DNA of 31,615 nt from Cuniculiplasma sp052315315 (GTDB lineage: Archaea > Thermoplasmatota > Thermoplasmata > Thermoplasmatales > Thermoplasmataceae): positions 1 to 31,615 of the forward strand of contig JBLSDE010000019.1 of the NCBI GenBank assembly GCA_052315315.1, written 5' to 3'. Each line of letters starts with the position of its first letter. Position 1 is the stretch's first letter. Below are positions 9,301 through 16,934 of this stretch, piece by piece. A program made the translations under genes and the position numbers. The notes below the pieces were generated by a model. That model made no database searches, was not told where the DNA came from, and worked only from the letters and a program-made list of their open reading frames with translations.

Positions 9301-10085
9301 CAATTTTTAAATGCGAGATTCTTTTTAACAATGCCTCACTTTTTATCTATCAAGGGAAGGCCATTAGGGTTCTAAAAGAAATGATTTTGTACTCTATTCA
9401 TTGCTATGCATTTTGTTTCTTAGCAAGTGTATCATTTCAGATTGACTGTAATGTCATGAATTGATGAAGCTTTTACATTCTATTTTACGATGACAGACAG
9501 AATCCTTATCATGAGACAGATATGACTCCCCTTATCATTGAAAATCCTTCACTCCAAAATCCGAAACCACCATGATCCCCATACTTATCCAATTTTATCA
9601 ATTGATGTGCGTTTAAATAATTGCATGTTTTTACGGCGGATATTTTAATGAGCGTCCACCTCATTCTGGATTCCAATATATTTTAGACCAGTGTGACCAG
9701 AATTGATATCCTGTCTGTTCATTCAGATTGACGCGTATGAAGGTTCAGGGAATCAAAGGCATTCCATTGAAATCAAACAGCTCCAAAAGATTGTTAATAA
9801 TTTCCAGGGGCATGCGGGGAATGTCCTAAATCTAACGAAAATAGAAAACTTAAACAATGAGCCCATATGAAAACTTGTTCACCCAGTCGTCAGAATCAAT
9901 TTTATGCGGCCTTCGATGAGTAGTGAGATGTCGATACGAACTATATTCCATTATTATTACTCGATAAATAACATCGAATATTTGAACAGCCCATACTTAT
10001 GTGCTTAGCACTATCAACATTTTTCTGACTTTATACATATCCGCCTTGAGATCATAGTAGAAGGGCATCAGGTCTGAAGATACTA
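9301..10085. other. Long non-coding stretch between island and tRNA
   Basis: About 780 bp with no convincing coding frame, no clear RNA fold and no terminal repeats that I can match. Together with 8932-9300 it forms roughly 1.1 kb of gene-free DNA next to tRNA-Glu, probably worn-down mobile DNA. Confidence 0.45.
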
Positions 10086-10160
10086 TGCTCCGACCGGGAT
10101 TCGGACCCGGGTCGTCGGCTCGAAAGGCCGATATGCTTGACCGGACTACACCATCGGAGC
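10086..10160 (-). tRNA. tRNA-Glu (anticodon UUC)
   Basis: The minus strand folds into a full cloverleaf: acceptor stem GCTCCGA/TCGGAGC (7 bp), D arm GTGTAGTCCGGTCAAGCAT, anticodon stem TCGGC/GCCGA with loop CTTTCGA giving anticodon UUC, and a T arm CCGGG-TTCGAAT-CCCGG. The discriminator base is A and CCA is not encoded. No intron is seen. The gene sits between the AT-rich IS/glycosyltransferase island and the compact core. Confidence 0.95.
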
Positions 10161-10184
10161 TTTTATTCCTGTAAGATACAAGCC

Positions 10185-10195
10185 TATATTTATTT
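10185..10195 (-). promoter_or_regulatory. TATA box of tRNA-Glu
   Basis: AAATAAATATA on the minus strand is centred about 30 bp upstream of the tRNA 5' end, a normal distance for an archaeal tRNA promoter with a few-base leader. Confidence 0.5.
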
Positions 10196-10280
10196 TTGTG
10201 TGTATCTCTCATTTTCCTTCGTATCCATTACGAAAAATTCAGCAAATAATTTAAACAGGTAAAGATATGGAATTGATTAT

Positions 10281-10925
10281 ATGGATTTCAGGGCAAAAAT
10301 TGTCAAATGGACCGAGATTGAGAAATGGTGTGAAGAGATAAACAGAAAGATGTCAGAATCATTTCATCCAGATGTAATTATCGGGATGTCTCGTGGGGGT
10401 CTTGTTCCAGCCAGAATTGTTTCCGATATGAATCTGATCAAGGATCTTTTTGCGGTAAAAACAGAACACTGGGGATTAACTGCCACAGTTGATGGAGAAG
10501 CTGTGATGAAATATGGCCTTAATGTTTCAGTAGAAGGAAAAAACGTACTGGTTGTGGACGATATCACAGATACTGGGCAGAGTATGAAACTTGCATATGA
10601 TTATGTGATGACATTAAAGCCAAAATCAGTGAAGACCGCAACAATGCTTCACATTGCTCATTCAAAATTCATACCTGACTTCTATGGCGAGGAGGTGTCT
10701 GAGGATAAATGGACTTGGTTCATATTTCCATGGAACATTTATGAAGATCTTACAAATCTCATTGGGAAATTAAAGGTGAAGGATGCAGATCAATTCAAAA
10801 TAAGGGAACTTCTCATATCTTCCTATGATCTGTCTGTTGAAGATAACCTTTTGAATAAGGTTCTTGAACAGATGGCAAGATTGAAAAAGATCAAGGAAAA
10901 GGATGGTCGTTTTTCAGTACCTTAA
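10281..10925 (+). CDS. Purine-type phosphoribosyltransferase (COG2236-like)
   Basis: 214 residues of the type I phosphoribosyltransferase fold. The PRPP-binding loop is VLVVDDITDTGQS near residues 90-102, and an upstream VIIGMSRGGLVPARIV segment forms the pyrophosphate-side loop. Such enzymes attach ribose-5-phosphate from PRPP to a purine base (hypoxanthine, guanine or xanthine) in cytoplasmic salvage. The short N-terminal hood and WTWFIFPWN segment fit the archaeal Gpt-like group, but base specificity cannot be assigned. A C-terminal helical extension of about 60 residues follows the core. Its last codon overlaps the end of the convergent carbamate kinase gene by 4 bp. Confidence 0.88.
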   Translation: MDFRAKIVKWTEIEKWCEEINRKMSESFHPDVIIGMSRGGLVPARIVSDMNLIKDLFAVKTEHWGLTATVDGEAVMKYGLNVSVEGKNVLVVDDITDTGQSMKLAYDYVMTLKPKSVKTATMLHIAHSKFIPDFYGEEVSEDKWTWFIFPWNIYEDLTNLIGKLKVKDADQFKIRELLISSYDLSVEDNLLNKVLEQMARLKKIKEKDGRFSVP

Positions 10926-11854
10926 TTAACTGAAACATGGGTACCGCTTTTTCCTTTGTAAACATTTATTGCATCCTTCAAATCCCCAATTCTGGCAATT
11001 TTTCCTCCATGTTTCAAAAATGTGATTGCGGCATTTACCTTTGGACCCATACTTCCCTTTCCAAACTGGTTTTCACTCATGTAATTTTCGATTTCCTTCA
11101 GGGTAACATTTTCCAGCGCTTTCTGATCCGGTTTTCCAAAATTTATGTACACATTTGGGACATCTGTTAAAATTAGAAATTCCTCGCATTCCAGCATGTA
11201 GGCAAGAACCGCCGATGCAAGATCCTTGTCAATGACAGCCTCAACCCCTGAATATCTATTTCCATCTTCGATCACAGGAATACCTCCGCCTCCAACACAC
11301 ACAGGAATAAAACCTGATATTAGGTTACTCTCAATTGCCCTCTTTTCAAGTATATCCCTGGGAAATGGTGATGGTACTACTCTGCGCCACCCCTTTTCCG
11401 TCTTTGTGAACTTCCATCCTTTCTCTTTCTCTAGTTTTTCTTTTTCACTTTCTGTGAAAACCTGTCCGACCGGTTTTGATGGATTCTGAAATCCCGGATC
11501 ATTTTTATCAACAAGTGTTCTTGTTAGAATAACCGACACATCCTTCCCCAGTCCCTTTTCTTTCTTAACTTTCTCAAAGGCCTCCAGAATCATCTCACCT
11601 ATGAGTCCCTGGGACATGGCTCCACATGCGTGCAGTGGCATCCCAGGAGGCATATTTTCTTCATCCTGATTCCTCAGGAATATGTCACCAACCTGAGGCC
11701 CGTTTCCATGTGTTATTATAACATCTTCCTTCTCAATAACATCCGAAAGGGAATTTAGTGCATCATAGGCATGTTTCACCTGTGTTTCATAATCTCTTCT
11801 ATCTCCATTCATCAGTAATGCATTTCCACCCAATGCTATGACCAGTCTCTTCAT
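10922..11854 (-). CDS. arcC: Carbamate kinase
   Basis: 310 residues, the normal size of the family. LVIALGGNALL at the N-terminus is the amino-acid kinase phosphate loop; ITHGNGPQVGDIFLRNQ is the carbamate kinase signature; PVCVGGGGIPVIEDG, AVIDKDLASAVLA and LTDVPNVYINFGKP are further family blocks; GSMGPKVNAAI lies near the end. It catalyses the reversible reaction of carbamoyl phosphate and ADP to ATP, CO2 and ammonia, used either to gain ATP or to make carbamoyl phosphate. No arginine deiminase or ornithine transcarbamylase neighbour is present here. A TATA-like TTTATAG lies about 40 bp upstream, so a short leader is likely. Confidence 0.96.
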   Translation of the reverse strand: MKRLVIALGGNALLMNGDRRDYETQVKHAYDALNSLSDVIEKEDVIITHGNGPQVGDIFLRNQDEENMPPGMPLHACGAMSQGLIGEMILEAFEKVKKEKGLGKDVSVILTRTLVDKNDPGFQNPSKPVGQVFTESEKEKLEKEKGWKFTKTEKGWRRVVPSPFPRDILEKRAIESNLISGFIPVCVGGGGIPVIEDGNRYSGVEAVIDKDLASAVLAYMLECEEFLILTDVPNVYINFGKPDQKALENVTLKEIENYMSENQFGKGSMGPKVNAAITFLKHGGKIARIGDLKDAINVYKGKSGTHVSVN

Positions 11855-12010
11855 AATTTCACGCAGGAAAATACAGATACATTACAGCTATAAATAATGA
11901 CATATAATATTTTAAGTCTTAAATATCCTTAATTCACAGTTATATATCCATTTTGAAAATATCAGGAATGGTATGATATCCTTTTTTATTGAATGAAACA
12001 ATATCATTCC

Positions 12011-12826
12011 ATGAAGTTAACAGTTGCGCACACGCCTGATCCTGATGATGCATTCATGTTCTATGCTATGATTACAGGCAAGATAAAGACAAGTATGGAA
12101 TATGAACAGATAATAAAGGATATTGAAACATTGAATGATGAGGCCAGAACAGGAATGTACGATGTCACAGCCATATCGGCAAATGCATATGCATCCTTCA
12201 ACGAAGTTTATGCCCTCACAAGATCAGGGGCAAGTTTTGGTCTCACCTATGGACCTATGGTTGTGGCTAAGAGTGAAGTTGATTTTTCCAAGGCAGTTGT
12301 AGGAAGCCCCGGCCCAGGTACTTCATCAGAACTGCTTTTCAAGATGTTTGTAAACAAGAATGCCAATATAAGACCCATGAGGTTTGATACAATCCCTGAT
12401 GCTGTCCTTAAGGGAGAGATCGATGCAGGCATAGTAATCCACGACGAACAGCTCACATTCCAGAATAAGGGCCTGATGAAGGTTGTTGATCTGTACGAAA
12501 AGTGGAAGAATTATGCCGGAAATCTACCGGTTCCTCTGGGTTTCAATGCCATAAGGAAGAGCCTCGGCAAAGAAGTAATTGCAAATTACATAACAGATTT
12601 CGAGAATTCAATAAAATATGCAATGGAACACACGGAAGAGGCAGCAAGATATGCAATGAAATATGCAAGATACCAGGATCTTGAACTTGAGACAAAATTC
12701 ATAAGGATGTACGTCAACGAACTATCTGTTGATTTCGGAGAGAGGGGAAGAAAGGCACTGGAACTATATTACAAGAAGGCCAATGAAATGGGATTATTAC
12801 CAAAATTCAAGATGGAAATAGTCTGA
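12011..12826 (+). CDS. MqnD/MqnA-like menaquinone biosynthesis protein (PF02621-type)
   Basis: About 271 residues with the fold of periplasmic-binding-like enzymes of the futalosine pathway. LTVAHTPDPDDAFMFYAMITGKI at the start matches the family's 'P..DDaFmFYaL..GKI' opening; DVTAISANAYA, YGPMVVAK, GPGTSSELLF and AGIVIHDEQLTF with NLPVPLGFNAI are the typical later blocks, the last resembling MqnD. It would act late in quinone synthesis, making 1,4-dihydroxy-6-naphthoate (MqnD) or acting as chorismate dehydratase (MqnA); MqnD is favoured. The ATG at 12011 is preferred to 11993 because family members begin directly with this strand. It precedes the cytochrome bd operon, whose substrate is a quinol. 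Confidence 0.8.
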   Translation: MKLTVAHTPDPDDAFMFYAMITGKIKTSMEYEQIIKDIETLNDEARTGMYDVTAISANAYASFNEVYALTRSGASFGLTYGPMVVAKSEVDFSKAVVGSPGPGTSSELLFKMFVNKNANIRPMRFDTIPDAVLKGEIDAGIVIHDEQLTFQNKGLMKVVDLYEKWKNYAGNLPVPLGFNAIRKSLGKEVIANYITDFENSIKYAMEHTEEAARYAMKYARYQDLELETKFIRMYVNELSVDFGERGRKALELYYKKANEMGLLPKFKMEIV

Positions 12827-12893
12827 TTACTATTTAAATCAATTTACCATTTTTATTATATTTAACATTATTCCCTTACTGCTCAGGTTAAGA

Positions 12894-12907
12894 TTTAATT
12901 ATTAAAA
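12894..12907 (+). promoter_or_regulatory. TATA region of the cyd operon
   Basis: TTTAATTATTAAAA, a near-palindromic AT block centred about 30 bp upstream of the cydA ATG at 12930, suggesting a leaderless or nearly leaderless transcript separate from the gene before it. Confidence 0.45.
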
Positions 12908-12929
12908 CAGAGATGTCTATATGATATGA

Positions 12930-14282
12930 ATGACAAGTATTATTAACTTTGATCGTTTTATGATGGGTTTTACGCTGGGCTCTCACGTTCTTATTGTCAC
13001 CTTAACAATAGGAATATCTGTTGTGATGAGTATAATTGAGTTTCTCGGGATATATCTCAAGGACAGGGGTTATGAAGTAATGGCAAGGAGACTCTCGAGA
13101 GCACTCGCAATATTTTTTGCCATTGGAACAGCCAGTGGAACCGTGTTGGCAATAGAGTTATTCTCCTTGTGGCCAAACTTTATGGTTTTGGTGGGAAAGG
13201 TAGATATTCTTCCTTTCTACTACGAGGTATTCGCATTTTTCCTTGAATCAATCAGTTTGGTTCTCTACATCTATTACTGGGATTACTTTAAGAACAGGTA
13301 TCAGCACTGGTTACTTTCACTTTTTGTTGCGGCAGGTACTCTCCTTTCAGCGGTCTTCATCACAATGGTGAACGCATGGATGAACACACCGGCAGGATTC
13401 AATTTGAATGAGTACAGGCTAACAGGAAATGTAGCAGATGTAAACCCACTTGCGGCAATGTTCAGTCCATCATCATGGATTGAAATCGGGCACGTTGTAC
13501 CTGCAACTCTCGCTGCTGGAAGCTTTGCATTGCTTGCATATTTTGCAATAAATTATCTCAGATCAAAAACAGATATTGCAAGAAGCATTTATATGAAATC
13601 GATTAAGGTAGCTGCAATTGTTGGTCTCATCGCAATTGGAATAGCAGGTCTCACGGGAGACGAATCCATGAGAATGCTATACTCATTGCAGCCACTTAAA
13701 TATGCTGCAATTGAATTAAATTTCCACTATACCACAAATGCAGCAGAAAAGCTTGGGGGTATAGTTATAAATGGAGTTCCTCAATATTATATCGCAGTAC
13801 CAGGACTCCAGGAATTCATCATGTTCCTGTCATTCAATGCACATCAGGCAGTACCATACCTGAATGAGTTTCCAAAATCTCAATGGCCACCACTTTTCAT
13901 CCATCTAACATTCGACACAATGGTTGGTGGAGGTGCCCTTGTTGGTCTCTTTGCACTTCTCCTGTTTTTCAGGATCGTATTTAAAAAGGACATATCAGGG
14001 AAATTCTACCTTTATTCTATGATAATATCCGGTATACTTCTGGAAATTGTATACGATTCTGGGTGGGTAACCGATGAGGTTGGAAGACAGCCATACATCA
14101 TTTACAATAACATAATGACAGTATCATCGGCAGCAAATACATCTCCCTCAGTGCTGCCTCTTGGAATAGGAATAATTATATTTTACTGTATCGTGGTACC
14201 ATTCACCTTTTACTTCTCAGCCAAGGTACTTGGAAACATATCTATAGAAAAGGAAATTGAAAGGGTAGGTGATGTCCATTGA
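12930..14282 (+). CDS. cydA: Cytochrome bd quinol oxidase subunit I
   Basis: 450 residues, nine-helix membrane subunit that carries the haems of the bd oxidase and reduces oxygen to water with electrons from quinol. His19 in GSHVLIV matches the high-spin haem ligand position of E. coli CydA. GHVVPATLAAG carries the second conserved histidine. The quinol-binding loop has QPLKYAAIE, matching the K-x-A-A-x-E pair needed for quinol oxidation. GRQPYIIYN near the C-terminus is the conserved GRQPW-like block. The Q loop is short, with no long insertion. It is the first gene of a three-gene operon, and its stop overlaps the TTG start of the next gene by 4 bp. It may use the quinone made with help of the upstream MqnD-like protein. 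Confidence 0.95.
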   Translation: MTSIINFDRFMMGFTLGSHVLIVTLTIGISVVMSIIEFLGIYLKDRGYEVMARRLSRALAIFFAIGTASGTVLAIELFSLWPNFMVLVGKVDILPFYYEVFAFFLESISLVLYIYYWDYFKNRYQHWLLSLFVAAGTLLSAVFITMVNAWMNTPAGFNLNEYRLTGNVADVNPLAAMFSPSSWIEIGHVVPATLAAGSFALLAYFAINYLRSKTDIARSIYMKSIKVAAIVGLIAIGIAGLTGDESMRMLYSLQPLKYAAIELNFHYTTNAAEKLGGIVINGVPQYYIAVPGLQEFIMFLSFNAHQAVPYLNEFPKSQWPPLFIHLTFDTMVGGGALVGLFALLLFFRIVFKKDISGKFYLYSMIISGILLEIVYDSGWVTDEVGRQPYIIYNNIMTVSSAANTSPSVLPLGIGIIIFYCIVVPFTFYFSAKVLGNISIEKEIERVGDVH

Positions 14283-15247
14283 GTTTTAACGCAGAGGTTT
14301 TTCTCAACGGTGTAATTTTTGCAATGTTCTTTGCCATAATATCCACGGAACTTATGGCTGCATCTGCAATTATTTTCAAATATGAGGAGAGCACAAAAAA
14401 GGTCTTCTACTATCTTGTTCCCATATGGGAGATCACCGGTACTTTCTTTGTATTTTACGTTGTTAATGTGGAGGCTCTCATACCCGATGCCCTCCCCATA
14501 CTTGCCTATTCATACATTTCATACATTCTGATCTTCATTGTTATTTACATAACCAGAAATATTTCCATTATTACCGCAGAATTCATATTCAAAAATAGGT
14601 TCAAAATAAACCGCAGGATTTTGTATTCAATTTATGCCCTTATGACATATGTACTTGGATTCTTTGTTCTTGTTATATACACATCCCTAATGAGCGGTCA
14701 CGGTCTCAATATTACTTCAAGAACTTTCAATATGGGTGCCTTTCTCACATACCTTCCCGATGATGGCTTTATACTGGGAAGTGCTATAGTTCTTTTCGGC
14801 CTTGCATCCATATTCTACAGACTTGAGGTAAATGCAATACTTTCACTGGGGGTAACAGTTCTTGGACTCATAATAGCAGGCGCATCCTTCATAGTAATAA
14901 ATGACTTCAGTAATATGTACCTGATGGTTGCATCAGGAATAGTTACAATTGCCATACCGATTCTATATCTGATACCTCAGTTCAAGGATTACATATCTGA
15001 CAAGATAATATTTCAGGCTTTTCTTGCTGTGTCTGCCTTCCTGCTCTTCTATTCTGTATATCCAAATCTCTCATCAAAGGCAATAAATGTGAACACTCTG
15101 CTGAACAACTCAGCAATGCAGACACAAATTTTCTATGCAACGTTGATAGGAGGAACCCTATTGCTTATAATGTCCCTTGTATTCTTCAGAATATGGCTCA
15201 GATCATCAAAAATGCACATGGAAGCAGGAACAGGGGAGGTGGATTGA
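14279..15247 (+). CDS. cydB: Cytochrome bd oxidase subunit II-like membrane protein
   Basis: 322 residues with about eight to nine hydrophobic helices. It begins NAEVFLNGVIFAMFFAIISTELMAASAII, resembling the start of bd-oxidase subunit II, and its size is close to the usual 335-380 residues. Sequence resemblance to bacterial CydB is weak, so the call rests strongly on its place directly after cydA. Subunit II has no haem ligands but stabilises subunit I and helps shape the oxygen or proton path. The start is a TTG whose bases overlap the cydA stop codon (TTGA), which implies translational coupling. An internal ATG at a better context was not found near the start. Confidence 0.8.
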   Translation: MSFNAEVFLNGVIFAMFFAIISTELMAASAIIFKYEESTKKVFYYLVPIWEITGTFFVFYVVNVEALIPDALPILAYSYISYILIFIVIYITRNISIITAEFIFKNRFKINRRILYSIYALMTYVLGFFVLVIYTSLMSGHGLNITSRTFNMGAFLTYLPDDGFILGSAIVLFGLASIFYRLEVNAILSLGVTVLGLIIAGASFIVINDFSNMYLMVASGIVTIAIPILYLIPQFKDYISDKIIFQAFLAVSAFLLFYSVYPNLSSKAINVNTLLNNSAMQTQIFYATLIGGTLLLIMSLVFFRIWLRSSKMHMEAGTGEVD

Positions 15248-15928
15248 ATGCTATATTTTGATGTGTTCATATCAACAATAATTATTTTTATTCTCACACT
15301 TATACTGGCATTTCTTATATCTACAAATGCTGTAAGGACACATAAGGCACCTTTCCTATTCTGGTCAGCTGGCCTGTGGATATTTGCCATATCTGTTCTC
15401 ATAGAGACAGTTTTCTCTGCAGGTATAATTAACTCGATCCTGATGGATTCATATCTGTTTCTTGTGGCCATTCTTGTGGAGTTACTTGCTCTTGGATCGG
15501 TTTATCTTCTTGGAAACGTGAATCTGATGAAAGGATACACAATATATTCCATAGTATCTGATATCATTCTTGGAATATCTCTCCTCATAACGCCACTCCC
15601 AAACATGATAATAACAGGGGTCGTCGCAGGTGTACTTCCATTACTCGTCGTTATAACCTCTTCCATAGTAACATTTCCAGCAGCTGCCCTTTTAATCATA
15701 ATATCCTATGTATCCTATAGAAAAAAGGCAGACAGGAAACTCATAAGCATAATTCTTGGAGTTATAGTGGTTAGTATAGCAGGAACATTATATATCGCTG
15801 CATTCCCAGCATTCCTGTACTACGCGGAATTCACAGGGATAGTATTACTATGGCTGGGATTTGTGGATTTCAGCAAAATATTTTCAGGAAATAAACAACA
15901 GAACATGCAGAAAAATGTCAGCGACTGA
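15248..15928 (+). CDS. Uncharacterised membrane protein, third gene of the cyd operon
   Basis: 226 residues, nearly all hydrophobic, with about seven membrane helices: residues 5-25, 33-58, 65-88, 98-115, 120-155, 163-182 and 186-205. A short polar tail (SGNKQQNMQKNVSD) follows. I do not recognise the family. The ATG follows the stop codon of the subunit II-like gene with no gap, so the two are surely co-transcribed and probably coupled. The place suggests an extra subunit or an assembly or haem-insertion factor of the bd oxidase. No histidine-rich or cysteine motif is present, which argues against direct haem binding by a classic motif. Its 3' end overlaps the convergent gene by 11 bp. Confidence 0.75.
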   Translation: MLYFDVFISTIIIFILTLILAFLISTNAVRTHKAPFLFWSAGLWIFAISVLIETVFSAGIINSILMDSYLFLVAILVELLALGSVYLLGNVNLMKGYTIYSIVSDIILGISLLITPLPNMIITGVVAGVLPLLVVITSSIVTFPAAALLIIISYVSYRKKADRKLISIILGVIVVSIAGTLYIAAFPAFLYYAEFTGIVLLWLGFVDFSKIFSGNKQQNMQKNVSD

Positions 15929-16472
15929 TCATTGAGAATACCATACCCAGATTTTGGGCTATCTCTAATTTTCCCATCTTTTCCTTTTTCATTTTAATTT
16001 TCATCCTGTTCACAGTTCTTTTCATGTCTTTGAACAGCTGGTTCACATTTATTACAACATTATCATCCTTAAGCCATATGCCTCTCTTCATGCCATAATC
16101 CATCGTTGCAGAAGGATCATCCGGGTTTATCTCAATCAGCGCAGGATTCCTGATAAAATATCTGTGAAAGAGACCTCCCCGGATAATCCTGTAAGTTTCC
16201 CTGGGATCAAGGTCACTGTACGCCTTTCCTGCCCATTTAAGGAAAGAGGCAAAATTCTTATTGGATTGCCCTGAACCAAACACTACCTTCTCACTCTCTC
16301 CTTCCAGAATTCTACCTATGCCACCTATCATTTCTCCATAGGCAAAGATGCCTATCACGGCCATAACAGGAGACCCATTTACTATGCACATACTTATATC
16401 CCTGTACATCTCTTTTTTGACAATGTCTGAAAAGAATGTCTCAAGTTTCACTTCAATTATGAATGGGTTCAT
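15918..16472 (-). CDS. Uncharacterised protein divergent from the HxlR regulator
   Basis: 184 residues, soluble, no recognised domain. Visible features are a hydrophobic, glycine-rich segment near residues 38-57 (AVIGIFAYGEMIGGIGRIL), an RRxxR-poor middle with GGLFHRYFIRNP, and a basic amphipathic helix near residues 145-170 (KDMKRTVNRMKIKMKKEKM). It shares an 81-bp divergent promoter region with the HxlR gene and its 3' end overlaps the third cyd gene. It may be under the control of that regulator. The ATG at 16472 is the only reasonable start. The function is unknown. Confidence 0.7.
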   Translation of the reverse strand: MNPFIIEVKLETFFSDIVKKEMYRDISMCIVNGSPVMAVIGIFAYGEMIGGIGRILEGESEKVVFGSGQSNKNFASFLKWAGKAYSDLDPRETYRIIRGGLFHRYFIRNPALIEINPDDPSATMDYGMKRGIWLKDDNVVINVNQLFKDMKRTVNRMKIKMKKEKMGKLEIAQNLGMVFSMISR

Positions 16473-16502
16473 TCAATGATAACCTTTTGTGTCTAAATCC
16501 TG

Positions 16503-16553
16503 TTGGAATCTTAAATCTATATATACGCCGGGAAACTATTATTAAGATTCCAA
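16503..16553. promoter_or_regulatory. Operator: perfect 12-bp inverted repeat around the hxlR promoter
   Basis: TTGGAATCTTAA (16503-16514) and its exact reverse complement TTAAGATTCCAA (16542-16553) are separated by 27 bp. The spacer begins with the TATA-like CTATATATAC (16517-16526). The right arm ends on the base just before the ATG at 16554. A protein bound to both arms would cover promoter and start site of the regulator and lie upstream of the divergent gene at 16472. Auto-regulation by the HxlR-type protein is the natural inference. Confidence 0.65.
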
Positions 16554-16907
16554 ATGGATGCATGTATGATAAGATATGGAAATGAAGTGATCTGTGTCGA
16601 CCCATCTATTCCCATATTTTCAATCCTTGGAAAGAAGTATACAATTCTCATAATGGGTGCTCTTTCTGGTAGATCAGAAAGGGCAACATTCAACCAGATA
16701 AGAAAGAGCATTCCAGAGGCAAGTGCAAGGGTCATATCCATTCGTCTAAGGGAAATGGAAGATAAATGCATCATAAGGAGAGAAATTTACGAAAATCATA
16801 TTACATACTATTTAACAGAAACAGGATTAAGGATAAAGGAAAGCCTTAAGTCTTTCTTTGTACTTATGGCAAATTATAAGGAAAAGGATTTGAAGGCAAA
16901 ACACTAA
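16554..16907 (+). CDS. HxlR-family winged-helix transcriptional regulator
   Basis: 117 residues, typical HxlR length. Family order is clear: a cysteine near the N-terminus (EVICVDPSI, residue 14), helix 1 with ILGKKYTILIMGAL, the 'RF..i...i..is..vLs.rL..Le' recognition region as ATFNQIRKSIPEASARVISIRLREME, and the wing YENHITYYLTETG. HxlR proteins bind palindromic sites as dimers, and several sense oxidants or aldehydes through the N-terminal cysteine. The 12-bp inverted repeat at 16503-16553 is its likely operator. Only 27 bp separate it from rmlA, with no clear TATA box there, so it probably leads the rml operon and may control it. The alternative start is ATG 16566. Confidence 0.9.
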   Translation: MDACMIRYGNEVICVDPSIPIFSILGKKYTILIMGALSGRSERATFNQIRKSIPEASARVISIRLREMEDKCIIRREIYENHITYYLTETGLRIKESLKSFFVLMANYKEKDLKAKH

Positions 16908-16934
16908 TTATGGAAATTAGATTGTACAAACCCA

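Noticed and set aside
9014..9310. Plus-strand open frame of 98 codons
   Set aside because: It lies antisense to the transposase relic at 9145-9300 and has no recognisable motif.
9997..10212. Minus-strand open frame of 71 codons
   Set aside because: It covers the tRNA-Glu gene completely and has no protein-like motif; it is an accident of the tRNA sequence.
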